From Angiostrongylus vasorum (lineage: Eukaryota; Nematoda; Chromadorea; Rhabditida; Metastrongylidae), in assembly GCA_018806985.1 (NCBI GenBank), contig JADANN010000390.1, forward strand, positions 62,001 through 126,000: DNA of 64,000 bases. Direction: 5' to 3'. Within the stretch, counting starts at the first letter, position 1. Each line of letters opens with the position of its first letter. This document shows, piece after piece, positions 10,995 to 22,834 of the stretch. The notes below the pieces were generated by a model that saw only the letters and a list, made by a program, of their open reading frames with translations, was not told where the DNA came from and did no database searches. The translations under genes and the position numbers were made by a program.

Positions 10995-13900
10995 ATGAGC
11001 CTTAAAATAAATACGTTTTTAGTGAGTAATGAAGTTGTTGCTGTGATGCTGAACACTTCTGAAGATTCCACATTATTTACAGGAAAACTGTCAAAAAAGA
11101 AGCGTCCCAAACGAAAGCGAGGGCAACAGTGGGCATTTTATATGGAGTCCTTCAAGAAAGCAGTCGACTATCTGTATGAAATATGCCGTTCGGACCACAA
11201 TATAAGCGCTTGTAAAGTTGGTATTTTTCATTGAGTTTATTTTTCTGTTCTAAAGTCTTCGTGTTCTCGTTGTGTTTTTGGATTTAACACATTAGAAGCG
11301 ATATGGACCGTGAGGAGAGCGTGTAGCGCAGTGGTCGGAGGTGCCTTGCACTTCACATGGGATTGGTCCACGCGCCACTGGCCCACCAAGCTCTCCATCC
11401 TTCTGGGGTCAGAAAATTGGTACCAGACTTGTTTGGGAGGATAGCAGCACTGGGTCGATACATCGGTAGGTCACCGCGAGTCATTATAAAGGCCAGATAT
11501 GATTCAGTCACCTCCAATTATGCTTAATGAAGTCGAATACATGGCGCAACCAACGAGGCTTGATCAACGCCGAGAACTTCGTCCTTTTTAGTTCCGTTGC
11601 TGAATCATTATAGAATTTATTTGCTACTGCTGGTAAATAAACTTGTAAGGTGAAGTGAAGGGAGTTTTTTGATACATTCATTGTCGTCGTTATGAAGCTA
11701 TCTGTTGTTCTTTTTTTAGGAGGCAATTATATACCTTGAGAATTCAAAGCGGGATTTTGAATCACTGATAAACACTATCAATGTTGAAACTTCTTGGGAC
11801 GAGTCCAGCAAGTACGCATTGGAACTATTTCACATTTTTCTTTTGGAATTTTCAAAATGCTGTTCCTTCTTCTAGACCTCAAGCTGTCGCTTGGGAGATT
11901 CGAAAGTCAAGTCATACGCCAGTTCACGTCACACCGACCTCGTAAGTTCTGTTTTTTTGCTGCTGATTCCAGAACGACATTTTTTGCTCACTAAACCAAA
12001 AAATCAGCTCGTAAATTTATACTTAGGGATAATATTTTTCTGCAAGATAAAGGAATGGATGTTCGCTGCGAGGAAGGTGAAGATTTTAAGGAAGCTTTTC
12101 AACGTAGGTGCACTTCAGTGTTTTCCACTTCACATTTCATCGTTTAACTAGGAGCACAGTGTTTAATTCTTTTTCTGTTTAGAGGATGGGTGGCAGTTAG
12201 TTTTACCTCGTCGAAGGAAAAGTACAAGTTCTTCAAGTGAAGTTGCTGCACAACAGAACTTGACGACAACGACGCTTCAGCAAGAGCAAGCGAATGAAGC
12301 CGAGGTGTTCACAGTAACTGCCCTATTAAATTGTTTCCTATTATCTGTTAAGGATTTAAGAATTACTTTTTAAGCCTACTCGTCTAAGCGTATATGACCG
12401 ACTTTCTGCTCCTAGACGTACCAATTCACCATCAGTTTCTAGCGTTATAGCAGCGTCTCGTTGTAACACAAATCGTTCTTCTGTTGGCCTACAGCAGGCT
12501 CGTCTTACATCTCCTCGAAGTGCCATGGATCTCCCTCAAACTAAGGTCGTTATTTGTTTCCTTTAGGTTTCTTTTTTTTAAATGTTTTTTCGATTTTCGA
12601 TGATTCAACGGTTGTTTCTTCGATCATTTTCCACTTGCTCATGGTCAGAAAGATGTGAAATGAGTACCGGACCACAATGAACAGCTTTGGTTTCGTCGGC
12701 TATTTATGTTTAGAAGGAAATCGATATCGGGAATGATACCAAATCTCAATACAATCCAATGAATAATGGCCGATGGAGATATGGAAAACCCCAGCACGCT
12801 TGTTTTGGGACTCCATGGAGAAATTCTTGCAAAGTTTGTAAAATGGCCATAATGATGCTGAGATATTTGCAAAACTTGGACCCCAGGCCAGATCGAACTG
12901 CGATCACCCTTTATGGGGACTCACGCGTTGCGCACGGCACCACTGAGACCCTCGTGCTACCTTTCTCTCAGCCAGTCTTACTTTAACGATGCCATCGGCA
13001 TGTAAAATAGCGTTCAAATAGAGGTTTTCTTTTGCTTTGCTTGGTTCGTTGGGCCAGTCATGTAAGATTCGACTAGTTAAAATGTTGTGTTTTAGGCATC
13101 AATGGCTAAGATGGCATATAGTCGGCAGTTGCTTTGGGAACGTAATCAATCTTTGCTGGCAGAAAAACTTCGGGCAAAACAACGCATGGAACGAATCGAC
13201 CAGTATAAGAGGCGTAGCGGTCCCACTCGTTGTGGCATTCACTTTGCAACTGGACCAGTATCACAGAATAATAGCGGTACTCTTCGAGAGCGGCTACAGT
13301 GTAGTAGTGCTCCTGCTAGTGAAAGTAACCCATCTGTGGATCGATCGCTGCAGTCAATTAATGAGGCTGGAGAAGGCGAAGACGTTGAAACTGTTCCGGC
13401 TGATCCGACGCCAACTCATAATTCGTCACATGATAACATCCGTTTCTCTTCAACAAGGTCTGAACCAGTTTTTGGTGAGGTGTCCTCACTACTTGGTCTC
13501 GATGATGATGCCGAGTGGAGGGAAATGACGGAAGAGGAAGAGTCGTTGGCGTTAGAGGAACACAGTTTGAATCTTGAGATTGAGCATGAGGAATCATTCT
13601 CTATCGACATTGAATTGGAACGACAAGTTGCTGCGGAAGCTGAAGCACTCGAAAAATTCGAGCTTTCAAAAAGCGCCGCGCTCACAGCATGTCAGGTCAA
13701 AGATTTTTCAAACTTACATGATGTAAGATGTGAAAATAGTATCATATACTTATAATCCCAGAATTTTCAGAATAGGGAAGTTCAAGACAGTGAATCAATC
13801 ATCACTGGGGAAACACAACAGAGTGGAGCATGTGGTATATTTGTTATTCATGCCTGCATATACTTTTTGAAGCATTGTAAATATACATACATATGTGTTT

Positions 13901-14205
13901 ATATATACACGTATATGGGTGCGTGTGGTGCGGTGGTCGGAGGCGTCCTGCAACACAAACGTGGAATCGGTCCCCGCTCCCATGGCCACCAATCGTTCCG
14001 TCCCTCCAGGGTTGGCAAATTGGTACCAGACTTGTCTGGGAGGATAGCAGCACTAGCGTGATACATCGGTAGGCCGCCACGAGTCATTATAAAGGCCAGA
14101 TATGCATTCAGTCACATACAAACGATGCTTAGTGAAGTCGAATGCATGGCGTATCCCTCAGGGACTGCTCAACGCCGAGTGCTTCGTCCTTTATCCTATA
14201 CACTT

Positions 14206-14284
<79 letters not shown>

Positions 14285-16606
14285 ATAGCTTTGAAAGCCG
14301 ACTTTGGGTTGACCTGAAGACGAACTATCAAAGAATATTCCCGCTATTCATGAGCTTACAAAAAGTTGTTATACAGCTTCTGTTCGGCTAAGGTTTTGAC
14401 AATTTCGTCTTCGTCAGGGCCGGATTAATCCGAGCAAGTCGAGAACCTTCCTGTATTAGGGTTGTAACATACGAAATGTCCGGTTTTAAATGTAATTTTT
14501 TAAACAACCATAACTTTTTTTTGTGCTAGTTCTTATTAATAGAAATAAGCGCCATTCGAATCAGCACACTTTTTTTTTCCAACAAGAAACAAGTTTTTTT
14601 ACTCCAGTTGCTTGAAATTCTGGAGTTCTGGAAGCGTGGATCCGTTGAAGGCATTTTTTGCGTCGTCGTGGTTGGTAAGCATTTCTCGCTCAGGAAGTTG
14701 TCAAGGTGGTTGAAGAATTGATAGTTGGTAGGCGAGAGGTCTGGTGAATATTGCGGATGAGGCAAAGTTTTGTAGCCCAACTCGTTCTACTTCTGCAGCG
14801 CTGGTTCCACAACGTGAGGCAGGGCGTTGTCGTGGATACGGATTGGTCCTTTTCTGTTGAGTAATGCCAGTCGTTGTTGCTGGAGTTTGCGGTGAATTTC
14901 GTCGATTTGTTGGCAATACTTCTCTGCCGTCATCGTTTCGCTCGGATTCAAAAAGCTGTGATGAATCAGCCTGGTTGCAGACCACCACACAGTCACCATA
15001 ACCTTTTTTTGGTGCAATTTCGGCTTTTGAAAGTGCTGTGGAGCCTAATCGCAATCCAGCTATTGAGCTGAATGTCGCCGGTTGTCGTACAGAGTCCAGT
15101 TCTCGTCACACGTTACAATTCGGTCAAGAAAAGGGTTGGTTTGTTGCGCAGAATACGAGCGGACGAAACTTCAAAACGGCGATTTCTTGGTTATCGTTCA
15201 ATTCGTGCGGCACCGACTTGTCGAGTTTTTTTGTCTTTCCTATGCGATCCAAGTGAGTGGAAATTGTTCCTCTGCCTACGTCAAGCTGTTCTGCAAGCTC
15301 TCGAACAGTAGTTCGCATGTTTGCTTCCAGTAGTGTCTTCAACTCGTCGTCGTCAAGTTCGTTGGGACGTCTCCGGCCCTCCTTAACTTCGAGGTCGAAA
15401 TCACCAGATCGGAATTTCCGGAACAATGTGCGCTGTGTTGATTCACCAACACTATCTTCACCCCAAACTTGATGACATTCCGAGCTCCTACCGTGGCATT
15501 ATGTCAACTCCTTCATTCGTACAAAAAAAGGATACGAATACCACGTTGATTCATACTAAAGTTGAAGCGTATGAAAGTGCTGAAATAATAAACCTAGAGG
15601 AAAACCAACATTAGATATAGAAAGTGGTGCAAATTTTGTACTTTAAAAATATATATTAAACATATATAAAGAACAAAATCTTTATTTAGAAAAAAATTGC
15701 ACGGAGAATTAAAACAATAAAATCGGACATTTCATATGTACCAACCTAATAAAAGGACACTGCCGAGTGAGGTAACTTCATTTAAGCGTTGCTCCACTCC
15801 AGAAGATCCGACTCGATACGATTGCGAAGACCGAAAACACGAGGATGAACGAATATGCATAATCGACTTCAGTAAATCCGGTTCTGAAGAAGAAGTCGAA
15901 ACGTCAACTGAATAAAAGTCGTATAACAACCTCATGCAAGCTCATGAATAGAACAAACTGTCACATGTCACCTATCATCCCGTTGATCGTTGAGTGACTG
16001 GAGCGGTCGCCAGTACACATTTCATTTCATTGTGTTGCTTGCAAGAGTAGCTCAGTGCGTTTTGCTCACTCGAGGGGCTCGTCAAGCATCATACTTTTTG
16101 TTCTAGGTTTTTCTTGATAAACTTTGACCTTCGTGCTAATGTTCTTCCCGCACTACATTTGACATTCCGAAGAGTCTATTCACTAACGGCTCTTGTCCAT
16201 CCGTTGTTCGTACGCATTAAGACTGCTACCCATCTTATCTTCGACAGTTTTGCATATAGAACGGGTCTTTGATTTTAGATCGCTGACGTAGATAGGAGCT
16301 TCGTTACGCTGAGTGTAGGAGCTTCGTTACGCTGAGTGACACTTTCACCTTGCCTGCGCAGCGTCCAGGTTTCTGACGCATACGTTAGAGCAGGAAGAAT
16401 TGTAGAGTGTTAAAGGTGTGCTTAGAGTCAGGTGTCTACTCCGAGCGGGACTGGCAAGCTATCCTTAGCGATAGCCACTTCACACGTTTAGAGCTTAGAG
16501 ATATATGAGGATATGAAAAAGCTCAGCGCAATAAACTATGTATATATATATATACATATATGTGGAAATATGTACATATATATGTAATATATATGTATGT
16601 ACACGT

Positions 16607-16661
<55 letters not shown>

Positions 16662-19600
16662 TTGCTTAGTTAATTACTTGGATACATGGATGGCCAATTT
16701 TCACCGGTTGTGCGGGTCCTGCCACAATTTCCATTTTCCGGAGATATGCTGGCTAAGCCAGTGTGGTTCCTTGGAGTGCCAAAGTCATCTTGGCCGAAGC
16801 CTTTCCCAGGTAGCCACCACTCCAGGCCGTTGAGGCCCTTGTGGATCAGAAGGAGATTCGTTACCATACGACTACTTTGATACCAGGACAATGTTGATTC
16901 CTAGTACTGGTTTATTCTTAGCTAGGCTTCCGGATAGAAACGTCGGACTCCTTCTCAGCTTGGGAGAGCCTGCTAGGTGAGGAACTCTCCGCTGTACATC
17001 GCAGCCCAACACCCATGAACACCTCCCACCCACGATGAGGCGGTAAACCGTTGAGACGTTGGATCTTGTACGTATATATGCATATATGTATATATAGACA
17101 ATAGAAAAAGACTTCCTCAAAAACTAGTGTTTTCGTGGTTCAGAATGTAACGGAATTTTAGAAGAGACTCTGTTCTATCGTTCTACGGGTATGATTGATA
17201 TCAACACTTGGAAGTATTTTTGCACTCTATATTGAGTCGATTTTGGTGTTTTTTAAATCCGTGCATTCTATACAATAGCCCTAGTGATTAGAGTGGAGGA
17301 ACAGTCAATTACTAGTCAGCTTATAGGTGGATGAACTTATTCGAAGGTTTTTTGTAAGTTATTAAGTGTAGGAAATGTCTTCTACTAAAGTCACACGTCT
17401 CCTATTTTGATCAGTTTTTTGTTTTGCTGTTGGATGAATATACGTAGTGTGGTTTAAAAAAAACAGCCCACTCAATTGAGCGTGTGCACTGTAGTGTCAA
17501 TACGGTCGTTTAGTGCAAACTACCATGGACATTATAGCGTCCATGCGGAGGCGTTATAAGTTAAGAACGGTATGTCCCGTATTCACGCGTTTCACCGAAA
17601 ATCATCTAGATAAAGACTGTGGAAGACTCGTTCGAACTTGGAGTGAAGTAGTGGGTAAGGATCTAGTGGCTACTTACCGTGAACCAGGAACTGCAGCTGA
17701 ACGGCATGAAAAAATGAGCAGCCCGAGTAGAAGAAGATTCGATAGAAATGACGCTGATTTTTCTTCACGACATGCCGAAAAACTGCGAAGAGCATCTGAG
17801 TTACGTGCCCAACTTCAGGCCGAAAAGACCGCCCGCTTACGAGAACTAACACGCAGAGTAGAAGAAGTACGTGAAAAACGACAGAAAGTTATTGAGAGGA
17901 AAAGGCAGTTGTTGGAAAGCCGCATGGAAAGAGCTCAAGAAAATCGAGAGAAGAACATCACAGAGATAATTCGGCGTGCTAAAGATGATGAGCAAAGGGT
18001 GCTAGAAGTCCAATTCATAAACTCCCTTCAAGGCGGCAACATGCTGCTTGATTTAAAAATGAGGGATGCTGGAGTAGAAGAGCGAAAGCAAACAATTGCG
18101 GAAGAAAGGGCAAGAAGAATAGAAGAGAAGGCTGCTAAAGAACATGCTGCTGAAGAGAGACGTAAATTTGCAGAGCTGGAACGAATAGCTCGTCTTCAAG
18201 AGATTGCGGAAAAAAAGGTAGCACGTCATGCTCAACTTACTGCGCAAAAGAACGAGCAGGAAAGGCTTCGAAGTGAAAAACGGAAACAGCAGCAAGAGAA
18301 GCTTACGGAACAACGGCTCGCTGACGCTGAAGAGAATGAATCTTTGAGAAAGCGGATTCAGGAAAAAATTGAATTGTCTTCTCGTCGGCACGAGCAAACA
18401 TTAGAGGAAGTGCGGGTGCGGGCACAGGAACTTTCATCTCCTCGTCCTCCATCAAGCTGTAGGTGGTCATGGTCATTTGTGGATCCTAATCGTTGGCCAT
18501 CGGATGTCTATGGAATAAATTTTAAGTGCAGCACTTGTTGTTGTGAGCTATCTACAGAGCTTGAGGCTGTAGCGCATGTTATTTCACGGGCGCATCTATC
18601 GATAACTAGTATGGAACAAATTTGTGTTATACCTGAGGATCTTGAAAGAGAGTTCAGTTCGTTGACCCAAGCTCCTGTTTCTCTAGATGGTGATGATGCA
18701 GAGAGTGATTTGTTATGGCGAAAGAAACGGATGAAAGTGAAGCAGCGCTTGGCTGCTAGGAACAAAAAAATTGCTAATGTCGAGCAGACACTTCGCAGTT
18801 CAAATACTTTCCATGCAAAATATCTTTGTGAATTGGCCAACATAGTGTCAAAGCTCCAGCAGAAACAAAATAGACTGGAAGACTCAGTACTTCAATCGTT
18901 CGAACGCGTTTTGAGTGATGCATATCGAGAAACAGATTGTCAGGTACACTTTGGCGTTTTTATCAACCTCGTGTATATGTGAATTTTCAATGAAAATGGT
19001 AAAAATACCATAAAGATGCCAATGTTGAATGTTTTATCATTGTTCGGTATAATCCATACAATGTAAATAATGTACTAGAATTTGAAGAAAATTATTATAG
19101 CGAAGATAGGAGAAGCGATGTGCTGGTATACGAACAAGTATGTCGTGAGGGCGCGTGTGGCGCACTGATCGGAAGAGCCCTGCAATACAAATGGGATCGA
19201 TTCCCGTGCCTCTGGCCTACCAGGCCCTTCATCTCTTCGGGGTCGGCAAATTGGTGTCGGACCTGTCTAGGAGGATACAGCACGGGTTGATACATCGGTA
19301 GGCTACCCCGAGTCATTGTAAAGGCCAGATAAGCATTCATTCACCTCCAAACGATGCTTAATGAAGTCGAATGCATGGCGCATCCTTCAAGGATTGATCA
19401 ACGCGGAGAGCTTTGTCCCTTTTATTTGTTTATGTTGTGAAATGCAGAAATACAGTTGAATCTTTTGTATTAAGGATCATGGGAATCACTCGTCGATCCT
19501 AGTGTTGAAGATTTGAGAACTAGACGGGTTCTTGTTTCAGGGATGGATTTCAGCGAATTTCGTGCAGTCATTCTCGAATCCGTCATTGCTAGTGGATCTG

Positions 19601-21551
19601 CTTTCTGTACTAATGAAATGGACTAGTTCTGGTGCGAGTATCAGATTGTTACTAAAATTGTCAGCAGTGATATGCCGACTTTGCTGTTCTCCCATTTTTT
19701 GTCGTGCTTTGATATTTTCACCGCGACTGGTTGAGCTCATGGACGGGATTGTTGTTCTGTTAAAGGTCAGGAAATTTTTGTTTGATTTCCGTTAAACAGT
19801 AACTGTAGCTCGAATCTTATGCTTTGTACTATAATTTTAGCTATGTTATTTCTTCCCAAGGATTCTGCATGACAGTGGTTGAATTGTACTTGAAAGAAGC
19901 TGTTTAACATATGTTGATAAAAAGGGAAGCCTACGAAATGTTTTGTATAAATGTGGGAACTAGTGGTTATAGAAATTCCCACGATTTCTTAAATCCAATT
20001 CGCTAGTAATGGGAAATGTAGTGCTCTTGTCCATCGTTTCAGAAGTATTGTTTGAAAAAGTTCTGCAGAAGCATAAACGAGTATATTCATCTATATGCTC
20101 CCGAGACTAATCCCGCTGACGGATGATTGTTGATGGCAGCATTAGGTAGAAAACTAATTGGAAAAAACGCAAACCGAGGACCTCCGTGTTGTAGTGTGTA
20201 ATGCGCGAGCTCCCGGAAAGGGCAATTGTAGTCCGATCTGGCCCGGGGTCCAAGTTTTGCGAATATCTCAGCATCGTTCTGGTTATATTTACTTGTTTAT
20301 TTGTTTGTTTGTTCACCATGTATGTATTCTTATAACAAACTTTCTTTAGAATTTTTTAAAGGATATTTTAGAACTTGTTTTAGAGACCCGAACAAGACGA
20401 TCAACTGCTGTGTCTGTTGGATGTTTTGTGTGAAAGTATTCGTTGCGCTAGAAATGCGGTTCTATGGGAAATACTTGATGTAAATGCGCACGAATTGGAA
20501 ATTCGTATAAGCATGATTGCGAGCTACTTGCTGTCAAGTCGTCTGCCTCATGTGCTTGAATCAGTAGTGGTGCCATCCATTTCCTCTACGCTTTTCACGA
20601 AACTCGGTTCACTTCACAATGAGTTTGCTGACATATCAAGTGAAGACACGAGTACTCTGTCCGTTGCATATTGTTCGCTACTGCTGAGGGTTTCTATATG
20701 CGTCCTTCGCTCGCATTCCTCTAGCACAGAGCTGACAAATTTAGAACATAGCAACGGTGATGTTTCCGCGCGTTTCCTCGAGGCATCTATTCAAATGTGT
20801 TCTCATTTGAGCAGTGACTCCCGGTCCTGGAAGTCTCTTATGGAGGATCCCGGAAAAAGTTTGCGTATATTACTAGTCGTTGGTTGTATAATTCGTCGTG
20901 TTGACAAGGAGTCTGGTGTTACATCGTTTGCATCAACAGCTCTGAAACTGATTGCTCAATACGCTGCATTTGATTCATACCATCAAGTAGGTGGTAATTG
21001 GGTAGTTTTTTTATGCTTAACCCTTTCATCCTAATGAATGTGTTGATTATCATGTGTTGAAACTTGGGTTTTCTTATTCATAATTTTACATTAATTTCCT
21101 GTTTCTTCTCTTATGCGTAAGGATCTTATACAATGTACAGTTCTTTTCAATAAGATCTTTCATGCTGTGAAGCTGATACTTTTTTCAGCTTTCATGTATT
21201 CTTGGGGGTCAGCGCTCAATTCTTTCTGCAGTGGCAACACTTCCAGTGTACTTCTTGACTAGAGCGTCACTGAGAGTTTTATTTCTACCAGCTCTCATCA
21301 CAGTTACTTACGACTGCGGTTTAGCAACTCAGCTTCTCTTGGAAGAGTTGAGCGAAAAGCACTTAATCAAGTTTATTACCGTAAGTTGAGGAGGCCTTAA
21401 TATATTTCTAACATTACCTGAAGTAATTGTTTTTGAATTTTCTTAGGAAGCACAAGAGGGGAAGTCGTCGAATATTGATGTGCTCCAAACGCTTATGCCG
21501 CAACATGCGGTGGAGTCCCTTTTAAAATATTATAAAACATTACACCTGTGA
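10995..21551 (+). CDS. SCAPER: SCAPER homologue (S-phase cyclin A-associated protein in the ER)
   Basis: SCAPER is an ER/cytosolic cyclin A-binding and microtubule-linked protein. Thirteen exons keep phase throughout: 10995-11216, 11720-11811, 11876-11941, 12027-12103, 12183-12313, 12375-12545, 13096-13722, 13771-13834, 17514-18943, 19541-19765, 20384-20986, 21189-21380, 21447-21551; 1334 aa against about 1400 in human. Residues 50-130 match SCAPER_N (WAFYMESFKKAVDYLYEIC; AVAWEIRKSS). EDFKEAFQ-QDGWQLVLPRRR follows. An acidic stretch (EEEESLALEEHSLNLEIE) precedes HEKMSSPSRRR, then a long charged coiled coil (residues about 560-790, with RAKDDEQRVLEVQFINSLQ). A C2H2 finger (C-x2-C ... H-x5-H, residues about 821-845) is followed by a helical C-terminal half. 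Exon 1 uses a weak AAA|GTTGGT donor. Exon 8 and the start of exon 9 are the least certain parts. Confidence 0.92.
11317..11590 (+). mobile_element. SINE-A copy in SCAPER intron 1
   Basis: Box A tagcgcagtggtcggaggtg, box B gggattggtccacgc (degenerate), body intact, tail ttcgtcctttt. Confidence 0.85.
12850..12995 (-). mobile_element. FB-C element fragment in SCAPER intron 6
   Basis: Shares tgatgctgagatatttgcaaaact...gcgatcacc...actcacgcgttgcgcacggcaccactgag...tctcagc with the other FB-C copies. It is interior only. Confidence 0.7.
13916..14198 (+). mobile_element. SINE-A copy in SCAPER intron 8
   Basis: Box A tggtgcggtggtcggaggcg, then the full body and a tttatcc tail. It is directly followed by an (AT)n tract. 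Confidence 0.85.
14208..14281. repeat. (AT)n microsatellite
   Basis: About 74 bases of nearly pure alternating TA, starting ten bases after the SINE-A tail. Confidence 0.95.
14456..15749 (-). mobile_element. Inactive mariner DNA transposon (1.29 kb) in SCAPER intron 8
   Basis: Both ends are present. The left begins TTAGGGTTGTAACATACGAA and the right end, reverse-complemented, TTAGGTTGGTACATATGAAA, each flanked by TA (14454-14455 and 15750-15751), the mariner target duplication. On the minus strand the transposase has an N-terminal helix-turn-helix (RTTVRELAEQLDVGRGTIS), then CDENW (first catalytic Asp), VMVTVWW, HDNALPH (second Asp) and YSPDLSP-TNYQFF. A TAG interrupts the frame after PALQK. 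The third catalytic Asp, 35 residues after the second, is Asn (PTNYQFF instead of PTDY), so the enzyme would be dead. It appears nested in an older repeat whose edge is at about 14340-14455. Confidence 0.9.
15958..16480 (-). mobile_element. RTE-type retrotransposon, 3' fragment
   Basis: Resembles the 3' part of the larger RTE at 48430-48830: gttgagtgactggagcg...caagagtagctcagtgcg...ctcgtcaagcatcat...tgacattccgaag...actaacggctcttgtccatc. Only the end of the element is present, a normal result of 5' truncation. A 24-bp piece (aggagcttcgttacgctgagtg) is directly repeated at about 16295-16337. Confidence 0.75.
16542..16663. repeat. (AT)n-rich microsatellite
   Basis: Interrupted TA/TATG tract ending eleven bases before an R380 copy. 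A shorter tatatgcatatatgtatatatag tract (17070-17098) follows that copy. Confidence 0.9.
16674..17057 (+). repeat. R380 dispersed repeat, full length, SCAPER intron 8
   Basis: From tacttggatacatggatggcc to gatgaggcggtaaaccgttgag, lying between two (AT)n tracts. Confidence 0.85.
19147..19425 (+). mobile_element. SINE-A copy in SCAPER intron 9
   Basis: Head gcgcgtgtggcgcactgatcggaag, box B ggatcgattcccgtgcc, full body, tail gtcccttttatt. Confidence 0.85.
20105..20290 (+). mobile_element. FB-C element in SCAPER intron 10
   Basis: From actaatcccgctgacggatgattg through the tRNA-like part (gtgtaatgcgcgagctcccggaaaggg) to ttttgcgaatatctcagcatcg. Confidence 0.75.
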
Positions 21552-22199
21552 TTTTGTCCTTGCTGCTTACTGTGTCAATGATTTCCCTGGTCTTCTACAT
21601 TTCACTATATTTCTCTAGTCAGCGCTTTGTTTTAGATTAGCTTACACTGTTTTGTTCTAGATATAATAGATCGTATTGAAAGGTTTTATTTCGCCTCCTG
21701 TTGTTGGTTACGGTGTATGAAATCGGTTTTGAGTAGTTTAGAATAAATCTTGCGATTTGGTTTTATTACTTCACTGTTCTGAGTATTTGATCACATCATT
21801 ATCTGGTGTTATTTTTTTATACGTGGCACTCTATGATAGAGCAACTAATTCGGTGTTCTATTACTGGTTCTTAGGAGAAGATAAGTCAGTAAATCCTGTT
21901 TTAAATTTATTTGAGCTATTTTCAGTTTATTATTTAGACAGCTTTCATTAGTGGTCATCCATGACAATATGATCGACATGACAATCTGGTTAAGAAGTAT
22001 GCACTGGTTAGAAAGAAGAAGCGTTGTAGCAGAAAAAAAAAGCATAACCTTCGTCTTCCAGAAAAATCTCTACCAACGTATCAACATAGTGGGAGTTTGC
22101 TTGCTACGTTAGAGGAAAGTTATGGGTGTGTAGAATCCGTGAACCACAGTTTGTCGAATGTTATCATCGAGCTTATTGGTTTGTAGAGCGATTTAAGGG
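21552..22199. other. SCAPER 3' UTR and SCAPER-ATXN10 spacer
   Basis: AATAAA at 21742-21747, about 190 bases after the SCAPER stop, is the likely polyadenylation signal. I see no other gene before the SINE at 22200. Confidence 0.5.
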
Positions 22200-22485
22200 G
22201 AAACGTGTAGCGTAGTGGTCGGATGCGTCCTGCAATACACATGGGATCGATCCCGCGCCCAAGGCTAACCATGTCTTCCGTCTGTACGGGGTCGGCAAAT
22301 TGGTACCAGACTTGTCTGGGAGGAGAGCAGCTCTGGGTCGGTACATCGGTAGGCCACCGCGAGTCATTGTAAAGGCCAGATATGCATTCAATCACCTCCA
22401 AACGATGCTAATGAAGTCGAATGCATGGCGCATCCCTCAGGGATTAATCAACGTCGAGAGCTTTATCCTTCTCATCCTTTTATAG
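22200..22485 (+). mobile_element. SINE-A copy between SCAPER and ATXN10
   Basis: Head acgtgtagcgtagtggtcggatgcg, box B gggatcgatcccgcgcc, complete body, tail ttatccttctcatccttt. Confidence 0.85.
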
Positions 22486-22834
22486 CGAAGTGGTTGAGCA
22501 TCCTGGGCTTCATCGAGTAAGATGTAAGTAAAATACGTCTGTAGTGTATATGCGGCCGTCATGCTCACCTTCAAATGTTTTGAAGACGACCAATTTATTA
22601 TTTTTTTACAGTATTTTGCTAAGTTATATTTAAAAGCTTCTACAATAAAAACAATTTTCTGAGGAGTTATTTGTATTCGTAGATCGGTAGAGCTGTGTTT
22701 CTTCCATAAGTTTACCAATGTCTCAATTACCGTATTTATCGAGAAGCTGTCGACAGTTATCGAGAAATTTGTGCAGTCGCGGCAGGGTACTGAACGGTTG
22801 TTGGTTCCAGCAATATATGACCTGTAGCGGTCAG

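Noticed and set aside
13917..14087. tRNA gene calls at SINE heads
   Set aside because: Box A and B are present, but the heads continue into a conserved SINE body and lack a regular anticodon arm and paired acceptor stem.
15752..15917. Open frame right of the mariner (KRTLPSEVTSF...) that reads across the empty site into the left flank
   Set aside because: The left flank resembles a scattered repeat motif, and SCAPER exons 8 and 9 join in phase without it, so an interrupted exon is not needed.
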